From: Leptospira venezuelensis
GTDB taxonomy: Bacteria > Spirochaetota > Leptospiria > Leptospirales > Leptospiraceae
Length of the DNA stretch: 64,000 nucleotides
Direction: 5' to 3'
Assembly: GCF_002150035.1 (NCBI RefSeq)
Contig: NZ_NETS01000008.1
Coordinates: 596,272-660,271, forward strand
In this document: positions 16,421 through 24,675 of the stretch, one piece after another
How positions within the stretch are numbered: the stretch's first letter is position 1
Layout of the letters: each line of letters starts with the position of its first letter
Notes under the pieces: generated by a model
What the model was told of the DNA's origin: nothing
Databases searched by the model: none
What the model saw: the letters and a program-made list of their open reading frames with translations, nothing else
Position numbers and translations under genes: made by a program

Positions 16421-17746
16421 ATGGAATCGAACTCGAATCAGTCCAAACATGCATGGAGAATTTTGATCCTTCTATTCTTGGCAAACCTCCTCAACTTCTT
16501 TGATAGAACGATCCCTGCTATCATCATTGAACCCATTCGACATGAATGGGATTTAAGCGACCTTCAATTAGGTATCGTAGGTTCTGCATTTACTGTAATT
16601 TATGCCATCGCCGGTTTGCCATTAGGAAGACTCGCAGATTCTTGGAGTCGTAAAAAGATCATTGGTTGGGGACTGGCAATCTGGAGCGCATTCACTGCTT
16701 TGAATGGATATGCTTGGAATTATTTAACTTTTGTTTCAGTTCGTATGGGTGTTGGAATAGGAGAAGCAAGTTATGCACCTGCTGCAAATTCTCTTATAGG
16801 AGATCTTTTTCCTTCTCATAAAAGAGCAAGGGCAGTTGGTATTTTTATGTTAGGCCTCCCCCTTGGTTTGGTCCTTGCTTTCTTCACTGTAGGAGCAATC
16901 GTAAAAGCATTTGGAACATGGAGGGCACCATTTTTCATCGCAGCACTACCCGGTATTCTTCTGTCTATATTCTTCTTTTTTATCAGAGAACCTGAAAGAG
17001 GAGCTGCAGAATCTATCCAAGTATCGAAAGTCCCACCTGCACAACCAATCAAGAAAGTATTAAGAATTCCTACTATGTGGTGGATCATTCTTTCAGGTCT
17101 TACATTCAATTTTGCAGCTTATGCGGTGAATAGTTTCTTAGTTTCGCTACTACAAAGATATTATCATTTCACTTTGGTAAAAGCAGCAATTACTACAGGA
17201 TTTATAGTAGGAATTACAGGTTTAATCGGGCTAACAGTAGGAGGTTGGATCGCAGATAAGATCCACCAAAGATCAGAAAGAGGCCGGCTTCTTTTTGGAG
17301 CATTCAATTTACTTGTGTCCGGGATTCTAATCCTTCTAGCATTGCTACAGTCGGAAGAAATGGTTTTATTCTTCTCTCTCCTACTCGGATTAGGATGGTT
17401 ACTTTCTTATAATTATTATACCTGCGTTTACCCCGCAATACAGGACGTAATTGAACCAAGACTTAGAGCGACCGCAATGGCGATCTATTTTGCAGCAATG
17501 TATCTGTTAGGTGGTGCGGCAGGTCCAGCTGTTGTAGGATGGTTTTCAGATCACTTGACCAAATCTGCGATGCTCCGCTCAGGTGCTTCTGAAATGACGG
17601 AACAATTTAAGGCAATTGGCCTCCATGATTCTCTCTTTCTTATTCCTGTAACAGTGCTGCTAACTTCCCTATTTGTATTCTTGGCTTCCAGAAGTTTCGC
17701 AAAGGATGCATCCGATATGAAGAGAAGTTTGGAAGGAAAAGCCTAA
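16421..17746 (+). CDS. MFS transporter, spinster-like
   Basis: 441 residues with about 12 membrane helices. The N-terminal half has the hallmarks of the spinster-like branch of the MFS: N-L-L-N-F-F-D-R-T at about 21-29, motif A at about 66-76 (G-R-L-A-D-S-W-S-R-K-K), and the G-I-G-E-A-S-Y-A-P-A-A-N-S loop at about 112-124. Bacterial members carry organic anions or lysolipid-like molecules; the substrate here is unknown. It lies between the TonB operon and the porin, on the same strand, with its own 170-base upstream region. That region shows no 11-bp repeat, so membership in the phosphate regulon is uncertain. ATG 16421 has a GGGAG site 11 bases upstream. A weak pyrimidine hairpin precedes the gene. 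Confidence 0.85.
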   Translation: MESNSNQSKHAWRILILLFLANLLNFFDRTIPAIIIEPIRHEWDLSDLQLGIVGSAFTVIYAIAGLPLGRLADSWSRKKIIGWGLAIWSAFTALNGYAWNYLTFVSVRMGVGIGEASYAPAANSLIGDLFPSHKRARAVGIFMLGLPLGLVLAFFTVGAIVKAFGTWRAPFFIAALPGILLSIFFFFIREPERGAAESIQVSKVPPAQPIKKVLRIPTMWWIILSGLTFNFAAYAVNSFLVSLLQRYYHFTLVKAAITTGFIVGITGLIGLTVGGWIADKIHQRSERGRLLFGAFNLLVSGILILLALLQSEEMVLFFSLLLGLGWLLSYNYYTCVYPAIQDVIEPRLRATAMAIYFAAMYLLGGAAGPAVVGWFSDHLTKSAMLRSGASEMTEQFKAIGLHDSLFLIPVTVLLTSLFVFLASRSFAKDASDMKRSLEGKA

Positions 17747-17832
17747 AAGATAAACATATGATTAGCTTATTTAGTTTTATTTCTGTAACTTAAATGATAC
17801 CTGTTCTGCATAAAACTTAGCTAAAGGAGGCT

Positions 17833-17904
17833 TGTAACCAAATCCTCGCCATACTGTAATCATTTTGTAACGTAAAAAGATCATTCTGTTACCTAAACGT
17901 AAAA
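17833..17904 (+). promoter_or_regulatory. candidate tandem Pho boxes upstream of the porin
   Basis: YGTAA units start at 17833, 17855 and 17866 (steps of 22 and 11 bp), with another CGTAA at 17871. A second pair is TGTTA at 17887 and CGTAA at 17898 (11 bp). The porin start follows at 17956. This is the densest cluster of the motif and could bind several activator dimers. Which copy sets the transcription start cannot be decided by eye. Confidence 0.6.
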
Positions 17905-17955
17905 CAGAATTCGCTCGGCGGAAACCCGGAAAGCGAATCGAAAAGGTAACTCTGA

Positions 17956-19632
17956 ATGAAGCAGAAATCTAAAAAGAGAAAGAACTTAGAGGGGATTAAA
18001 TCTCATTTTCTTATTCTTGGACTAGTCATCTATTCCCAGGCAATTTTCTCCCAGGGAACTTCACCAGGAGCGGAACTTGCACAAGCGAGCGAACCTCCAA
18101 AAGTGGAAAAACCTAAACCGGAAGAATTTACTATTTATGAGGATCAGGACGGGCAGTTATTTACCAAACCAGGTCCGGGTCGTTTCAAAAGTAAAATGGA
18201 CAAAGCCATTAACAAGAACGATCCTAAATTCAATCCTTATCCGAACCATTTAGTCAGCCGACCAGAAGAGGTTCAAAAGGAACGACTCACCATTACAGGT
18301 AGGGTACAGTTTCGGGGAATTTCTGCCCAAACAGGATCGAACTTTAATAACGGTAATGAAGATTTTAATTCCGTGGATTGGAACTTCAGACGACTTCGTC
18401 TGGGGGCTCAATACCAAGGCGGTTCCTGGTGGGGAATGATGGTGAATTTAAGGGGAGAAAACATGCTAAATGCTCCTTTTATTACCCAAACCAAGAATTC
18501 AACCGGAGAAGTAACTAACGTTTCCCTAAAAGAAAGTAGAGGTTACATCCAAGAAGCATTCCTTTATCTGAATATTCCAATCTTAGGAGCAAGATTGAGT
18601 TTTGGTCAATTGCCTACTCAATTCCATCGAGAGTATCTGATGTCTTCTGCGAACTTCATCGCATTAGAACGTTCTTATATGACAAATGCTTATCCTCAGT
18701 TCGATATGGGTGTAAACCTGAGACTTTCTCCTTTGAAAGATTTCTTCGAAGGGAAATATGAAAAATATCTGACTGTTGACCTTATGGCAGGTAACGGACA
18801 CGGTGGTGGTGGTGACTACGGAACAGGTAGACGCCAAGATCTAACAGTCGCAGGTAGACCGAACCAACCTGTTCTGAACTCTCCTTTATATTTTGCGAGG
18901 GTTCAATGGAACGTTCTTGGTGGTCTAGTAAAAGAAAACGGTAGCAATGTAGGTTGGCAAGAAGGAGAAGAGATCTTCCAAAAAGATCTTAAAATTTCCT
19001 TGGGTGCGGCTACTATGCAAACTAAGAACGTAAGCTTTAGCTCTGGTCCTGCTTCCTCTCTTGCTGTCGACGGTGCGATCCCAAGAGGAGCTCCAACTCA
19101 GTATCTTCTTACCACTCAAACTACTGCTGATAATAGTACAGGAGATTGTACTGTTCCGAGCTACCAAACCAGTTATTGCCAAAAAAATCTGGATCTAAGA
19201 GGTTATACCTACGACGGAACCATGACTTGGAACGGTATTTATCTGAGCGGAGCTTATACAACTTATACAGGCGCAGCTTCCAATAATCTTTCGGGATGGC
19301 AGGCAACTGTGGGATATAATATTCAAATATTTGATAAATATTATATTATGCCGGTTTTCAGATATGATTTCCTAAAGGGAGATTTCAATCGTAACGGTAA
19401 GATCGAAGATAACGATCTGAAAAAATACTACTGGGTCGGTCTGAATCTTTTCGGGGACAAACACTTGTTCAAGGCACAATTATTCTATCAAATTCCAGTT
19501 CTAAAATTGGGGATAGATCCAATAACAAGAGAACCTGAAACTATTAATAATCAAACCGTATATTTCCAACTTCAGGCAACTTTCTGGACTGGAATGGTTA
19601 CACCTGACCAACTGAACACCAGGTTAGATTAA
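17956..19632 (+). CDS. OprP/OprO-like phosphate-selective porin
   Basis: 558 residues. An N-terminal signal segment (about 15-33) is followed by a Pro/Glu/Lys-rich linker (about 40-100) and then a beta-barrel of the porin O/P family. Family features include the early strand R-L-T-I-T-G-R-V-Q-F-R-G, the F-R-R-L-R-L-G-A strand (about 143-151), and a loop S-S-A-N-F-I-A-L-E-R-S-Y-M (about 231-243) that matches the typical F-x-E-R-S region. Alternating aromatic strands run to the end. It should form a trimeric outer-membrane channel for phosphate or polyphosphate. It lies directly upstream of a lipoprotein and pstSCAB and behind a cluster of 11-bp repeats, which supports the phosphate role. The selectivity-determining lysines cannot be assigned by eye. 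Confidence 0.85.
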   Translation: MKQKSKKRKNLEGIKSHFLILGLVIYSQAIFSQGTSPGAELAQASEPPKVEKPKPEEFTIYEDQDGQLFTKPGPGRFKSKMDKAINKNDPKFNPYPNHLVSRPEEVQKERLTITGRVQFRGISAQTGSNFNNGNEDFNSVDWNFRRLRLGAQYQGGSWWGMMVNLRGENMLNAPFITQTKNSTGEVTNVSLKESRGYIQEAFLYLNIPILGARLSFGQLPTQFHREYLMSSANFIALERSYMTNAYPQFDMGVNLRLSPLKDFFEGKYEKYLTVDLMAGNGHGGGGDYGTGRRQDLTVAGRPNQPVLNSPLYFARVQWNVLGGLVKENGSNVGWQEGEEIFQKDLKISLGAATMQTKNVSFSSGPASSLAVDGAIPRGAPTQYLLTTQTTADNSTGDCTVPSYQTSYCQKNLDLRGYTYDGTMTWNGIYLSGAYTTYTGAASNNLSGWQATVGYNIQIFDKYYIMPVFRYDFLKGDFNRNGKIEDNDLKKYYWVGLNLFGDKHLFKAQLFYQIPVLKLGIDPITREPETINNQTVYFQLQATFWTGMVTPDQLNTRLD

Positions 19633-19651
19633 GAAGAGGAGAAAGCAAATT

Positions 19652-20107
19652 ATGAAATCTAAACTTAAATTCATACTTCCACTATTGGGACTTTTAGCAA
19701 TTTCTTGCTCTTCCGACCAAAAGGACGACGCGGCTCTATTGCAAGCATTAGTAGGAACTCCTGATGACGGGAACAATTCTATCGTAGTGGTAGAGGTTGC
19801 AGGAAATTTCACAGATTATACGGGAGAATGTTACGATCATTTCACCGTCTTGGGAACTTCGAATTCAACGATCTCTCCAACCAACTATTATCTTTATGTA
19901 ATGTTTGGACATTCTTTGGATACTGAACTTAGGAAATCAGCTCTTTCTAAATCAACTTGCGGTAGTTTGGGATTTTTGGGTTCAGGAATTCCTACAAATG
20001 CAAGTCCTCTGAATTTCAAATATTATACCTGTGATCCTAACCTGGGACAAGCCGGGGGAGATTGTGGGACTAAGATCAAAGCAGCTGTAGGATTTCCTAC
20101 CGACTGA
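19652..20107 (+). CDS. small lipoprotein between porin and pstS
   Basis: 151 residues, not recognised. The lipobox L-A-I-S-C places the acylated cysteine at residue 19, followed by S-S-D-Q-K-D-D, a tether rich in Ser and Asp. The mature part has four further cysteines (in G-E-C-Y, S-T-C-G, Y-T-C-D, G-D-C-G) that could form two disulfides, and a Y-Y-L-Y-V-M-F-G strand. It starts 19 bases after the porin stop with an AAGAGGAG site, so it is co-transcribed with the porin and may be its accessory protein. It lies outside the pstS transcript if the downstream promoter is used. Confidence 0.75.
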   Translation: MKSKLKFILPLLGLLAISCSSDQKDDAALLQALVGTPDDGNNSIVVVEVAGNFTDYTGECYDHFTVLGTSNSTISPTNYYLYVMFGHSLDTELRKSALSKSTCGSLGFLGSGIPTNASPLNFKYYTCDPNLGQAGGDCGTKIKAAVGFPTD

Positions 20108-20195
20108 CCATAGGATGCCTCTGCGTTTTCTTAAAAGGCAGGGGCTTATTTTCGTAGAATGCGCTAAAATGCCAAATCTATGCAACAGAACAGAG

Positions 20196-20250
20196 TGTAT
20201 CAGGATTGTAATATTTGAGAAATCCGTTCGTAACGGTTCTTGTTTATGAT
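20196..20250 (+). promoter_or_regulatory. candidate Pho box and -10 upstream of pstS
   Basis: TGTAT at 20196 and TGTAA at 20207 are 11 bp apart; CGTAA at 20229 is another 22 bp (two periods) on. A good -10 hexamer TATGAT follows at 20245-20250. The pstS ATG is at 20282. This is a fourth occurrence of the repeat, in front of the gene most classically controlled by phosphate. Confidence 0.65.
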
Positions 20251-20281
20251 TCAAAAATATTTCAGGAGAAATATCAAACAG

Positions 20282-21121
20282 ATGAAAAAGATAAGTTTAA
20301 GACTTATTGTCTTATTAGCATTCGCTCTTTCTTCATTTTCCGTATCCGGGGAAGAGAAAAAGACAATCACCATTAAAGGATCCGATACGATGGTTATCCT
20401 GGTTCAAAAATGGACTGAAACCTTCCCGGATAAATCCGTCCAGTTCCAAGTAACTGGAGGAGGATCTGGAACAGGGATCGCGGCTCTAATCAACGGAACT
20501 ACAGATATTTGTTCTGCTTCTCGCCCTCTCAAACCTCAAGAGATCCAACAATTAAAGGAAAAATACAATTCTAACGGTGTGGAAATCAAAGTTGCGATTG
20601 ACGGTATTTCTCTTTATGTAAACAAAAAGAATCCAGTTGCAAAACTTACTCTCGAAGAAATTCGTAAAATTTTCACTGGAAAGATCACCAATTGGAAAGA
20701 AGTTGGCGGAGAAGATCATAAAATTGTACTTTATAGCCGTGAGAACAACTCCGGAACTTACGAGTATTTCAAAGAACACGCTTTGGAAAAACAAGACTTT
20801 GATCCTTCTGCACAACATATGGTAGGAACTGCAGCTCTAGTGAACGCAATCTCCAAAGATAAATGGGGAATCGGTTACGGTGGAGCTGCCTACGCTTCTG
20901 GAGTTAAAGACGTTGCTGTTGCAGCTGATGCAAACTCTAAAGCGGAACTTCCAACTGAAGCGAACATTTTGACCAATAAATATCCAATTTCCAGATATCT
21001 ATATTTTTATCTGAGAGAAGCACCTAAAGACCAAACCAAAAAGTTTATCGATTGGGTGATTGGAAAAGACGGACAAAAAGTTGTGAAGGACGTAGGTTAC
21101 TTCCCTCTTAAGAAAAAGTAA
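20282..21121 (+). CDS. pstS: PstS phosphate-binding protein of the Pst ABC importer
   Basis: 279 residues from ATG 20282 with a signal peptide (1-24, ending S-V-S-G-E). The periplasmic phosphate-binding signatures are present: I-K-G-S-D-T-M near the N-terminus, G-G-G-S-G-T-G-I-A-A-L-I-N-G-T-T-D-I, S-R-P-L, and the later S-R-E-N-N-S-G-T-Y-E-Y-F. These bind the oxyanion by hydrogen bonds and deliver it to PstC/PstA. The frame can be extended to TTG 20240, but this would spoil the signal peptide; AGGAGA lies 12 bases before the chosen start. A hairpin lies between pstS and pstC. The TATGAT promoter and 11-bp repeats lie directly upstream. Confidence 0.93.
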   Translation: MKKISLRLIVLLAFALSSFSVSGEEKKTITIKGSDTMVILVQKWTETFPDKSVQFQVTGGGSGTGIAALINGTTDICSASRPLKPQEIQQLKEKYNSNGVEIKVAIDGISLYVNKKNPVAKLTLEEIRKIFTGKITNWKEVGGEDHKIVLYSRENNSGTYEYFKEHALEKQDFDPSAQHMVGTAALVNAISKDKWGIGYGGAAYASGVKDVAVAADANSKAELPTEANILTNKYPISRYLYFYLREAPKDQTKKFIDWVIGKDGQKVVKDVGYFPLKKK

Positions 21122-21132
21122 TATTGTGTGAT

Positions 21133-21158
21133 CGGCCCTCATAATGGGGGCCGTTCTT
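21133..21158 (+). terminator. attenuator-like hairpin between pstS and pstC
   Basis: Stem CGGCCCTC (21133-21140) with GGGGGCCG (21146-21153), one wobble pair, loop ATAAT, then TTCTT. The short, broken T run suggests partial termination. That would let PstS be made in excess over the membrane components, as is common for binding-protein operons. Confidence 0.6.
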
Positions 21159-21181
21159 AAATCCAGAATTCGGAATATTCA

Positions 21182-22264
21182 ATGAGCAAACTCGATCCTC
21201 TGCTGAGATATCTATTACATCCGAGCAGAAGAAAAGTAGACGTTTTCGCGGAAACTTTAGTAAAAGGAACCGCTGCAACTTCCATCCTTATCATTCTTCT
21301 TATTTTTTTCTTTGTCTTTAGAGAAGCTTCTGCCCTATTCTTCTCAAATTCTCCGCAAGCCACCTCTACTGTTCAAAGTTCCGGATCCCCAACGGAATAC
21401 AATCCTGACTCCAGCTCGGATGCTCCTGCAGAGTATAATCCTGATGGAGATACTTTAGAATTAAATAAACCTGTTGCGGTTTCTACCCCGGAGCCTGAAA
21501 AACTTTCTCTATTCGAAAATCTTTTCAGCAAGATTTGGCAGCCTGTATCTTCTGTTCCTAAGTTTGGTATTCTACCTTTGATTGTAGGAACTGCAAAAAC
21601 TACAATTGTAGCGATATTACTTGGAGCGCCTTTGGCTATTTTGGCCGCGTTGAACATTACGTTTTTTGTATCTGCAAGAGTACGAGAGATAGTAAAGCCG
21701 GCAATCGAGATGCTTGCAAACTTTCCTTCCGTTGTGATTGGATTTTTCTGTCTGATGGATGTTGCTACATTAGTAAAGGCTACATTTGATATAGATTTCA
21801 GATTGAATGCTCTGACCGGAGGGATCGGTCTTGCGATCGCAGTCACTCCAATCATATTTACGGTTGCAGAAGATGCACTAAGCACAGTCCCTCAATCTTA
21901 TAGACAAGCATCTTTAGCATTAGGTGCTACTGAATGGCAAACCGCTTATAGAGTTATGCTTCCTGCTGCATTGCCTGGTGTATTTGCTGCGGTACTTTTG
22001 GGGATCGGAAGAGCCTTTGGAGAGACTATGATTGCTCTTATGGCTACCGGTAATGCCCCTATGATGAGTTTCGGAATTTTTGATCCGAGTAGGACATTTG
22101 CCGCTACGATCGGTGCGGAAATGGGAGAGGTTATCTGGGGATCAGAACATTATAATATTTTGTTCTTCCTGGGAGTTCTTCTGTTCCTATTCACTTTTTC
22201 CTTGAACGCAATCACTGAGCTGTATGTAAAAAAGCGGCTTATGAAAAAGTTCCAAGGCTCCTAA
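21182..22264 (+). CDS. pstC: PstC phosphate ABC importer permease
   Basis: 360 residues, an inner-membrane permease of the Pst importer. The first helix is at about 36-58, and the main six-helix permease domain with the EAA loop is at about 135-350 (Q-A-S-L-A-L-G-A-T-E-W-Q-T ... G-I-G-R-A-F-G-E-T-M). Between them is a polar insertion of about 60 residues (about 60-115) with a repeated E-Y-N-P-D motif, which makes the protein longer than most PstC. The insertion should face the periplasm and is not needed for the transport fold. It is followed by pstA after 24 bases and shares the transcript with pstS through the hairpin. Confidence 0.92.
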   Translation: MSKLDPLLRYLLHPSRRKVDVFAETLVKGTAATSILIILLIFFFVFREASALFFSNSPQATSTVQSSGSPTEYNPDSSSDAPAEYNPDGDTLELNKPVAVSTPEPEKLSLFENLFSKIWQPVSSVPKFGILPLIVGTAKTTIVAILLGAPLAILAALNITFFVSARVREIVKPAIEMLANFPSVVIGFFCLMDVATLVKATFDIDFRLNALTGGIGLAIAVTPIIFTVAEDALSTVPQSYRQASLALGATEWQTAYRVMLPAALPGVFAAVLLGIGRAFGETMIALMATGNAPMMSFGIFDPSRTFAATIGAEMGEVIWGSEHYNILFFLGVLLFLFTFSLNAITELYVKKRLMKKFQGS

Positions 22265-22288
22265 ACAAACAAGATTTGGTAAACCTCT

Positions 22289-23233
22289 TTGAAATGGAAA
22301 AAAGTCAGACTTAAAAAAAGAAGAGTCGTCCAAGATAAAATTTATTCTATATTAGCCTTAGGAGCTCCTATGCTCGCTACAGGACTGATTTTATCAGCAG
22401 TTCTTCTCATGTTGGGAAATATATTCTATAAAGGAATTTCAGGCGTTAACTGGGAATTTCTGACAGAAGCCCCTAAAAATAATAACTTAGAAGGTGGAAT
22501 ATTTCCTGCAATCTACGGAACAGTATATTTAGTTTTTATAATGATCCTATTCAGTATTCCGATCGGTACTGCTACAGGCATCTTTCTTTCTGAATACACA
22601 GCAAGAGATTCTAAGTTCGCAATGACCGTAAGATTCGCGATCAATACCTTGGCAGGAGTTCCTTCCATCGTATTCGGTCTATTCGGTGTAGGATTTTTCA
22701 TCCAATTTCTAGGGAAAGGAATGGATTATGTTGCAAATAACACCACTCCGGTTTGGGGAAAACCGGCTTTGATCTGGGCTGCAGCTACTCTTGCAATTCT
22801 AACCTTACCGGTAGTCATTATCTCTGTAGAAGAAACAATGAGAAGTATCCCAAGAGAAATGAGAGAAGCCAGTTTAGCGTTAGGCGCTACCAAATGGCAG
22901 ACCATCTGGAAATTGGTCCTACCGAATTCCTTAACAGGAATTTTGACAGGAGCAATTCTTGCCATCGGAAGAGGAGCAGGAGAAGTGGCTCCGATCTTAT
23001 TCGTAGGAGTTGTATATTCCTTACCGGAATTACCTTCTCATCTTTCGGATCAGTTCATGCAATTAGGTTACCATTTATTCGTGCTGGCAACCCAATCACC
23101 CGATGTGGACGCAGCAATGCCGAAACAATATGCAACCACTGTAGTGTTACTAACTCTTACTTTCGGAATGAGCTTTTTCGCCACATTCTTACGATACAGA
23201 ATCAGGAAATCAAGAGGCAAAGCCCATGTATAA
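22289..23233 (+). CDS. pstA: PstA phosphate ABC importer permease
   Basis: 314 residues, the second Pst permease. A basic N-terminus is followed by the first helix (about 23-48), then the permease domain with the EAA loop (A-S-L-A-L-G-A-T-K-W-Q-T-I-W) and A-I-G-R-G-A-G-E-V-A-P-I. The last helix (about 285-305) ends in a basic tail. The only plausible start is TTG 22289: a stop codon lies 9 bases before it, and the next in-frame ATG falls inside the first helix. The ribosome binding site is poor, so it is probably translated by coupling to pstC 24 bases upstream. Confidence 0.92.
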   Translation: MKWKKVRLKKRRVVQDKIYSILALGAPMLATGLILSAVLLMLGNIFYKGISGVNWEFLTEAPKNNNLEGGIFPAIYGTVYLVFIMILFSIPIGTATGIFLSEYTARDSKFAMTVRFAINTLAGVPSIVFGLFGVGFFIQFLGKGMDYVANNTTPVWGKPALIWAAATLAILTLPVVIISVEETMRSIPREMREASLALGATKWQTIWKLVLPNSLTGILTGAILAIGRGAGEVAPILFVGVVYSLPELPSHLSDQFMQLGYHLFVLATQSPDVDAAMPKQYATTVVLLTLTFGMSFFATFLRYRIRKSRGKAHV

Positions 23234-23267
23234 CGTTTTTATTGGAGATGCGAGGAGTTAATCGCAG

Positions 23268-24032
23268 ATGAAAGATACAAAAGTAAAAATAAAATCCCGC
23301 CATTTCAATTTTTTCTACGGTGAGAACCAGGCATTACATGATATCTCCTTAGAGATCCATGCGAAGAAGGTCACTGCATTCATAGGACCTTCCGGCTGTG
23401 GTAAATCCACTTTTTTAAGATCTATCAATCGTATGAATGATGTGATAGATAGTTCTAAAGTGAATGGCAAACTGGAAATAGATGGGATCAATATTTATGA
23501 TCCTCTAATGAATGTTGTGGAACTTAGAAAAAGAGTCGGAATGGTTTTCCAAAAATCATTCCCTTTTCCTAAATCTATTTATGAAAATATCGCCTACGGA
23601 CTCAAACTGAATGGTAAGGTTTCTAAAGATGAGATGGACCATATTGTTGAAGAAAGTTTGAGAAAGTCCGCACTCTGGAAAGAAGTTAAAGACAGATTGA
23701 ATGATAGTGCCCTCGGACTTTCCGGCGGCCAACAACAAAGGTTATGTATTGCTAGAGCTATCGCAATGAATCCTGAAGTTATCCTAATGGATGAACCTTG
23801 CTCTGCATTAGATCCGATCTCTACTAAAAAAGTAGAAGAGTTCATTTCAGAATTTAAGGATTCTTATACAATAGTGATCGTTACCCATAATATGCAACAG
23901 GCTGCTAGGGTAAGTGATTATACCGGTTTCTTCTATATGGGTCGTTTGGTGGAATTCGACACTACCAAAAAGATGTTCCATGATCCTTCTAAAAAGGAAA
24001 CAGAGGATTATATCTCCGGAAAATTCGGTTGA
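23268..24032 (+). CDS. pstB: PstB phosphate ABC importer ATPase
   Basis: 254 residues, the length usual for PstB. Walker A G-P-S-G-C-G-K-S-T is at 40-48, the Q-loop is V-G-M-V-F-Q-K, the signature is L-S-G-G-Q-Q-Q-R-L, Walker B ends in L-M-D-E-P, and the switch histidine lies in V-T-H-N-M. The C-terminal S-D-Y-T-G-F-F-Y-M-G-R-L-V-E segment is specific to PstB. It powers uptake through PstC/PstA and, in other bacteria, also signals phosphate status through PhoU and PhoR. AGGAG lies 10 bases upstream. A strong terminator follows; no phoU, phoB or phoR is in the window. Confidence 0.95.
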   Translation: MKDTKVKIKSRHFNFFYGENQALHDISLEIHAKKVTAFIGPSGCGKSTFLRSINRMNDVIDSSKVNGKLEIDGINIYDPLMNVVELRKRVGMVFQKSFPFPKSIYENIAYGLKLNGKVSKDEMDHIVEESLRKSALWKEVKDRLNDSALGLSGGQQQRLCIARAIAMNPEVILMDEPCSALDPISTKKVEEFISEFKDSYTIVIVTHNMQQAARVSDYTGFFYMGRLVEFDTTKKMFHDPSKKETEDYISGKFG

Positions 24033-24055
24033 TATCAAATCGAATATTCCTCTGA

Positions 24056-24084
24056 AAATGCCTGCTTTCTGCAGGCATTTTTTT
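24056..24084 (+). terminator. rho-independent terminator closing the pst operon
   Basis: A perfect 10-bp stem AAATGCCTGC/GCAGGCATTT with loop TTTCT, then a T run to 24084. Confidence 0.92.
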
Positions 24085-24129
24085 ATGCTATTCTGTAACC
24101 AAAACTATAAATCTTCGAAGTTTCCCTCA

Positions 24130-24675
24130 ATGAGGCAGACGAAATCAGACTTAACCGATTCACTCGAGATTATTTTTTCGAGATTCGCGGACCTACTCCT
24201 TAGGATCTCAGAAAAAAGTTATACTCGTCCATTACATCTATTATCAGGTGTAAGCATTGGCAAACAGGTTCGCCATTGTTTGGAATTTGCAGAAGCAGTA
24301 ATAAATGGATATGATACGGGGCTTGTTTCTTATGATCAAAGGGAAAGAAATCCTCTTTATGAAAATTCTCCTAAAGCAGCTGCAGATCGCCTTCTTGAAT
24401 TAATAAAAGAATACGATCTAAGAGATTGGGAAGGAGAAGTCCAAGTTTCTTACTTAGTCCATTCTTCTTCCGGGATAGAGAATATAGTAAGGTCCTCTTG
24501 GGAAAGAGAATTACTTTATGTGCAAGAACATACAATTCATCATGAAGCGATTATTAGAGTAGCTCTCGAACATGATCTCGGGTTTGAAGATATTCCGGAA
24601 AGTTTTGGGTTTGCAATTTCCACTCTGCAATATAATTCAAATCAGCTAATTCTATCCTGGGATCCAGTTATCTAA
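24130..24675 (+). CDS. DinB-like four-helix protein
   Basis: 181 residues from ATG 24130. The frame stays open much further upstream through the pstB terminator, but that part is not coding. The pattern is that of the DinB/YfiT-like metal-binding helical bundle: H39-like position in K-Q-V-R-H-C-L-E-F-A in the first half, and E-H-T-I-H-H-E-A-I-I-R near residues 138-148, giving three histidines that could bind a divalent metal. Members of this superfamily are thiol-dependent transferases or hydrolases, but most are uncharacterised. It overlaps the next ATP-grasp gene by one base (TAATG), so the two are translationally coupled and probably act together. Confidence 0.72.
   Translation: MRQTKSDLTDSLEIIFSRFADLLLRISEKSYTRPLHLLSGVSIGKQVRHCLEFAEAVINGYDTGLVSYDQRERNPLYENSPKAAADRLLELIKEYDLRDWEGEVQVSYLVHSSSGIENIVRSSWERELLYVQEHTIHHEAIIRVALEHDLGFEDIPESFGFAISTLQYNSNQLILSWDPVI

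Noticed and set aside
22753..23271. 172-residue plus-strand open frame overlapping pstA
   Set aside because: It lies inside pstA in another frame, is rich in Arg/Ser/Asn without a domain pattern, and pstA has clear permease signatures.
24094..24098. Pho box before the DinB-like gene
   Set aside because: A single TGTAA with no partner at 11 or 22 bp.
24130..24675. PhoU as the product of the gene after pstB
   Set aside because: The protein has a DinB-like histidine pattern and no PhoU repeats, and a strong terminator separates it from pstB.
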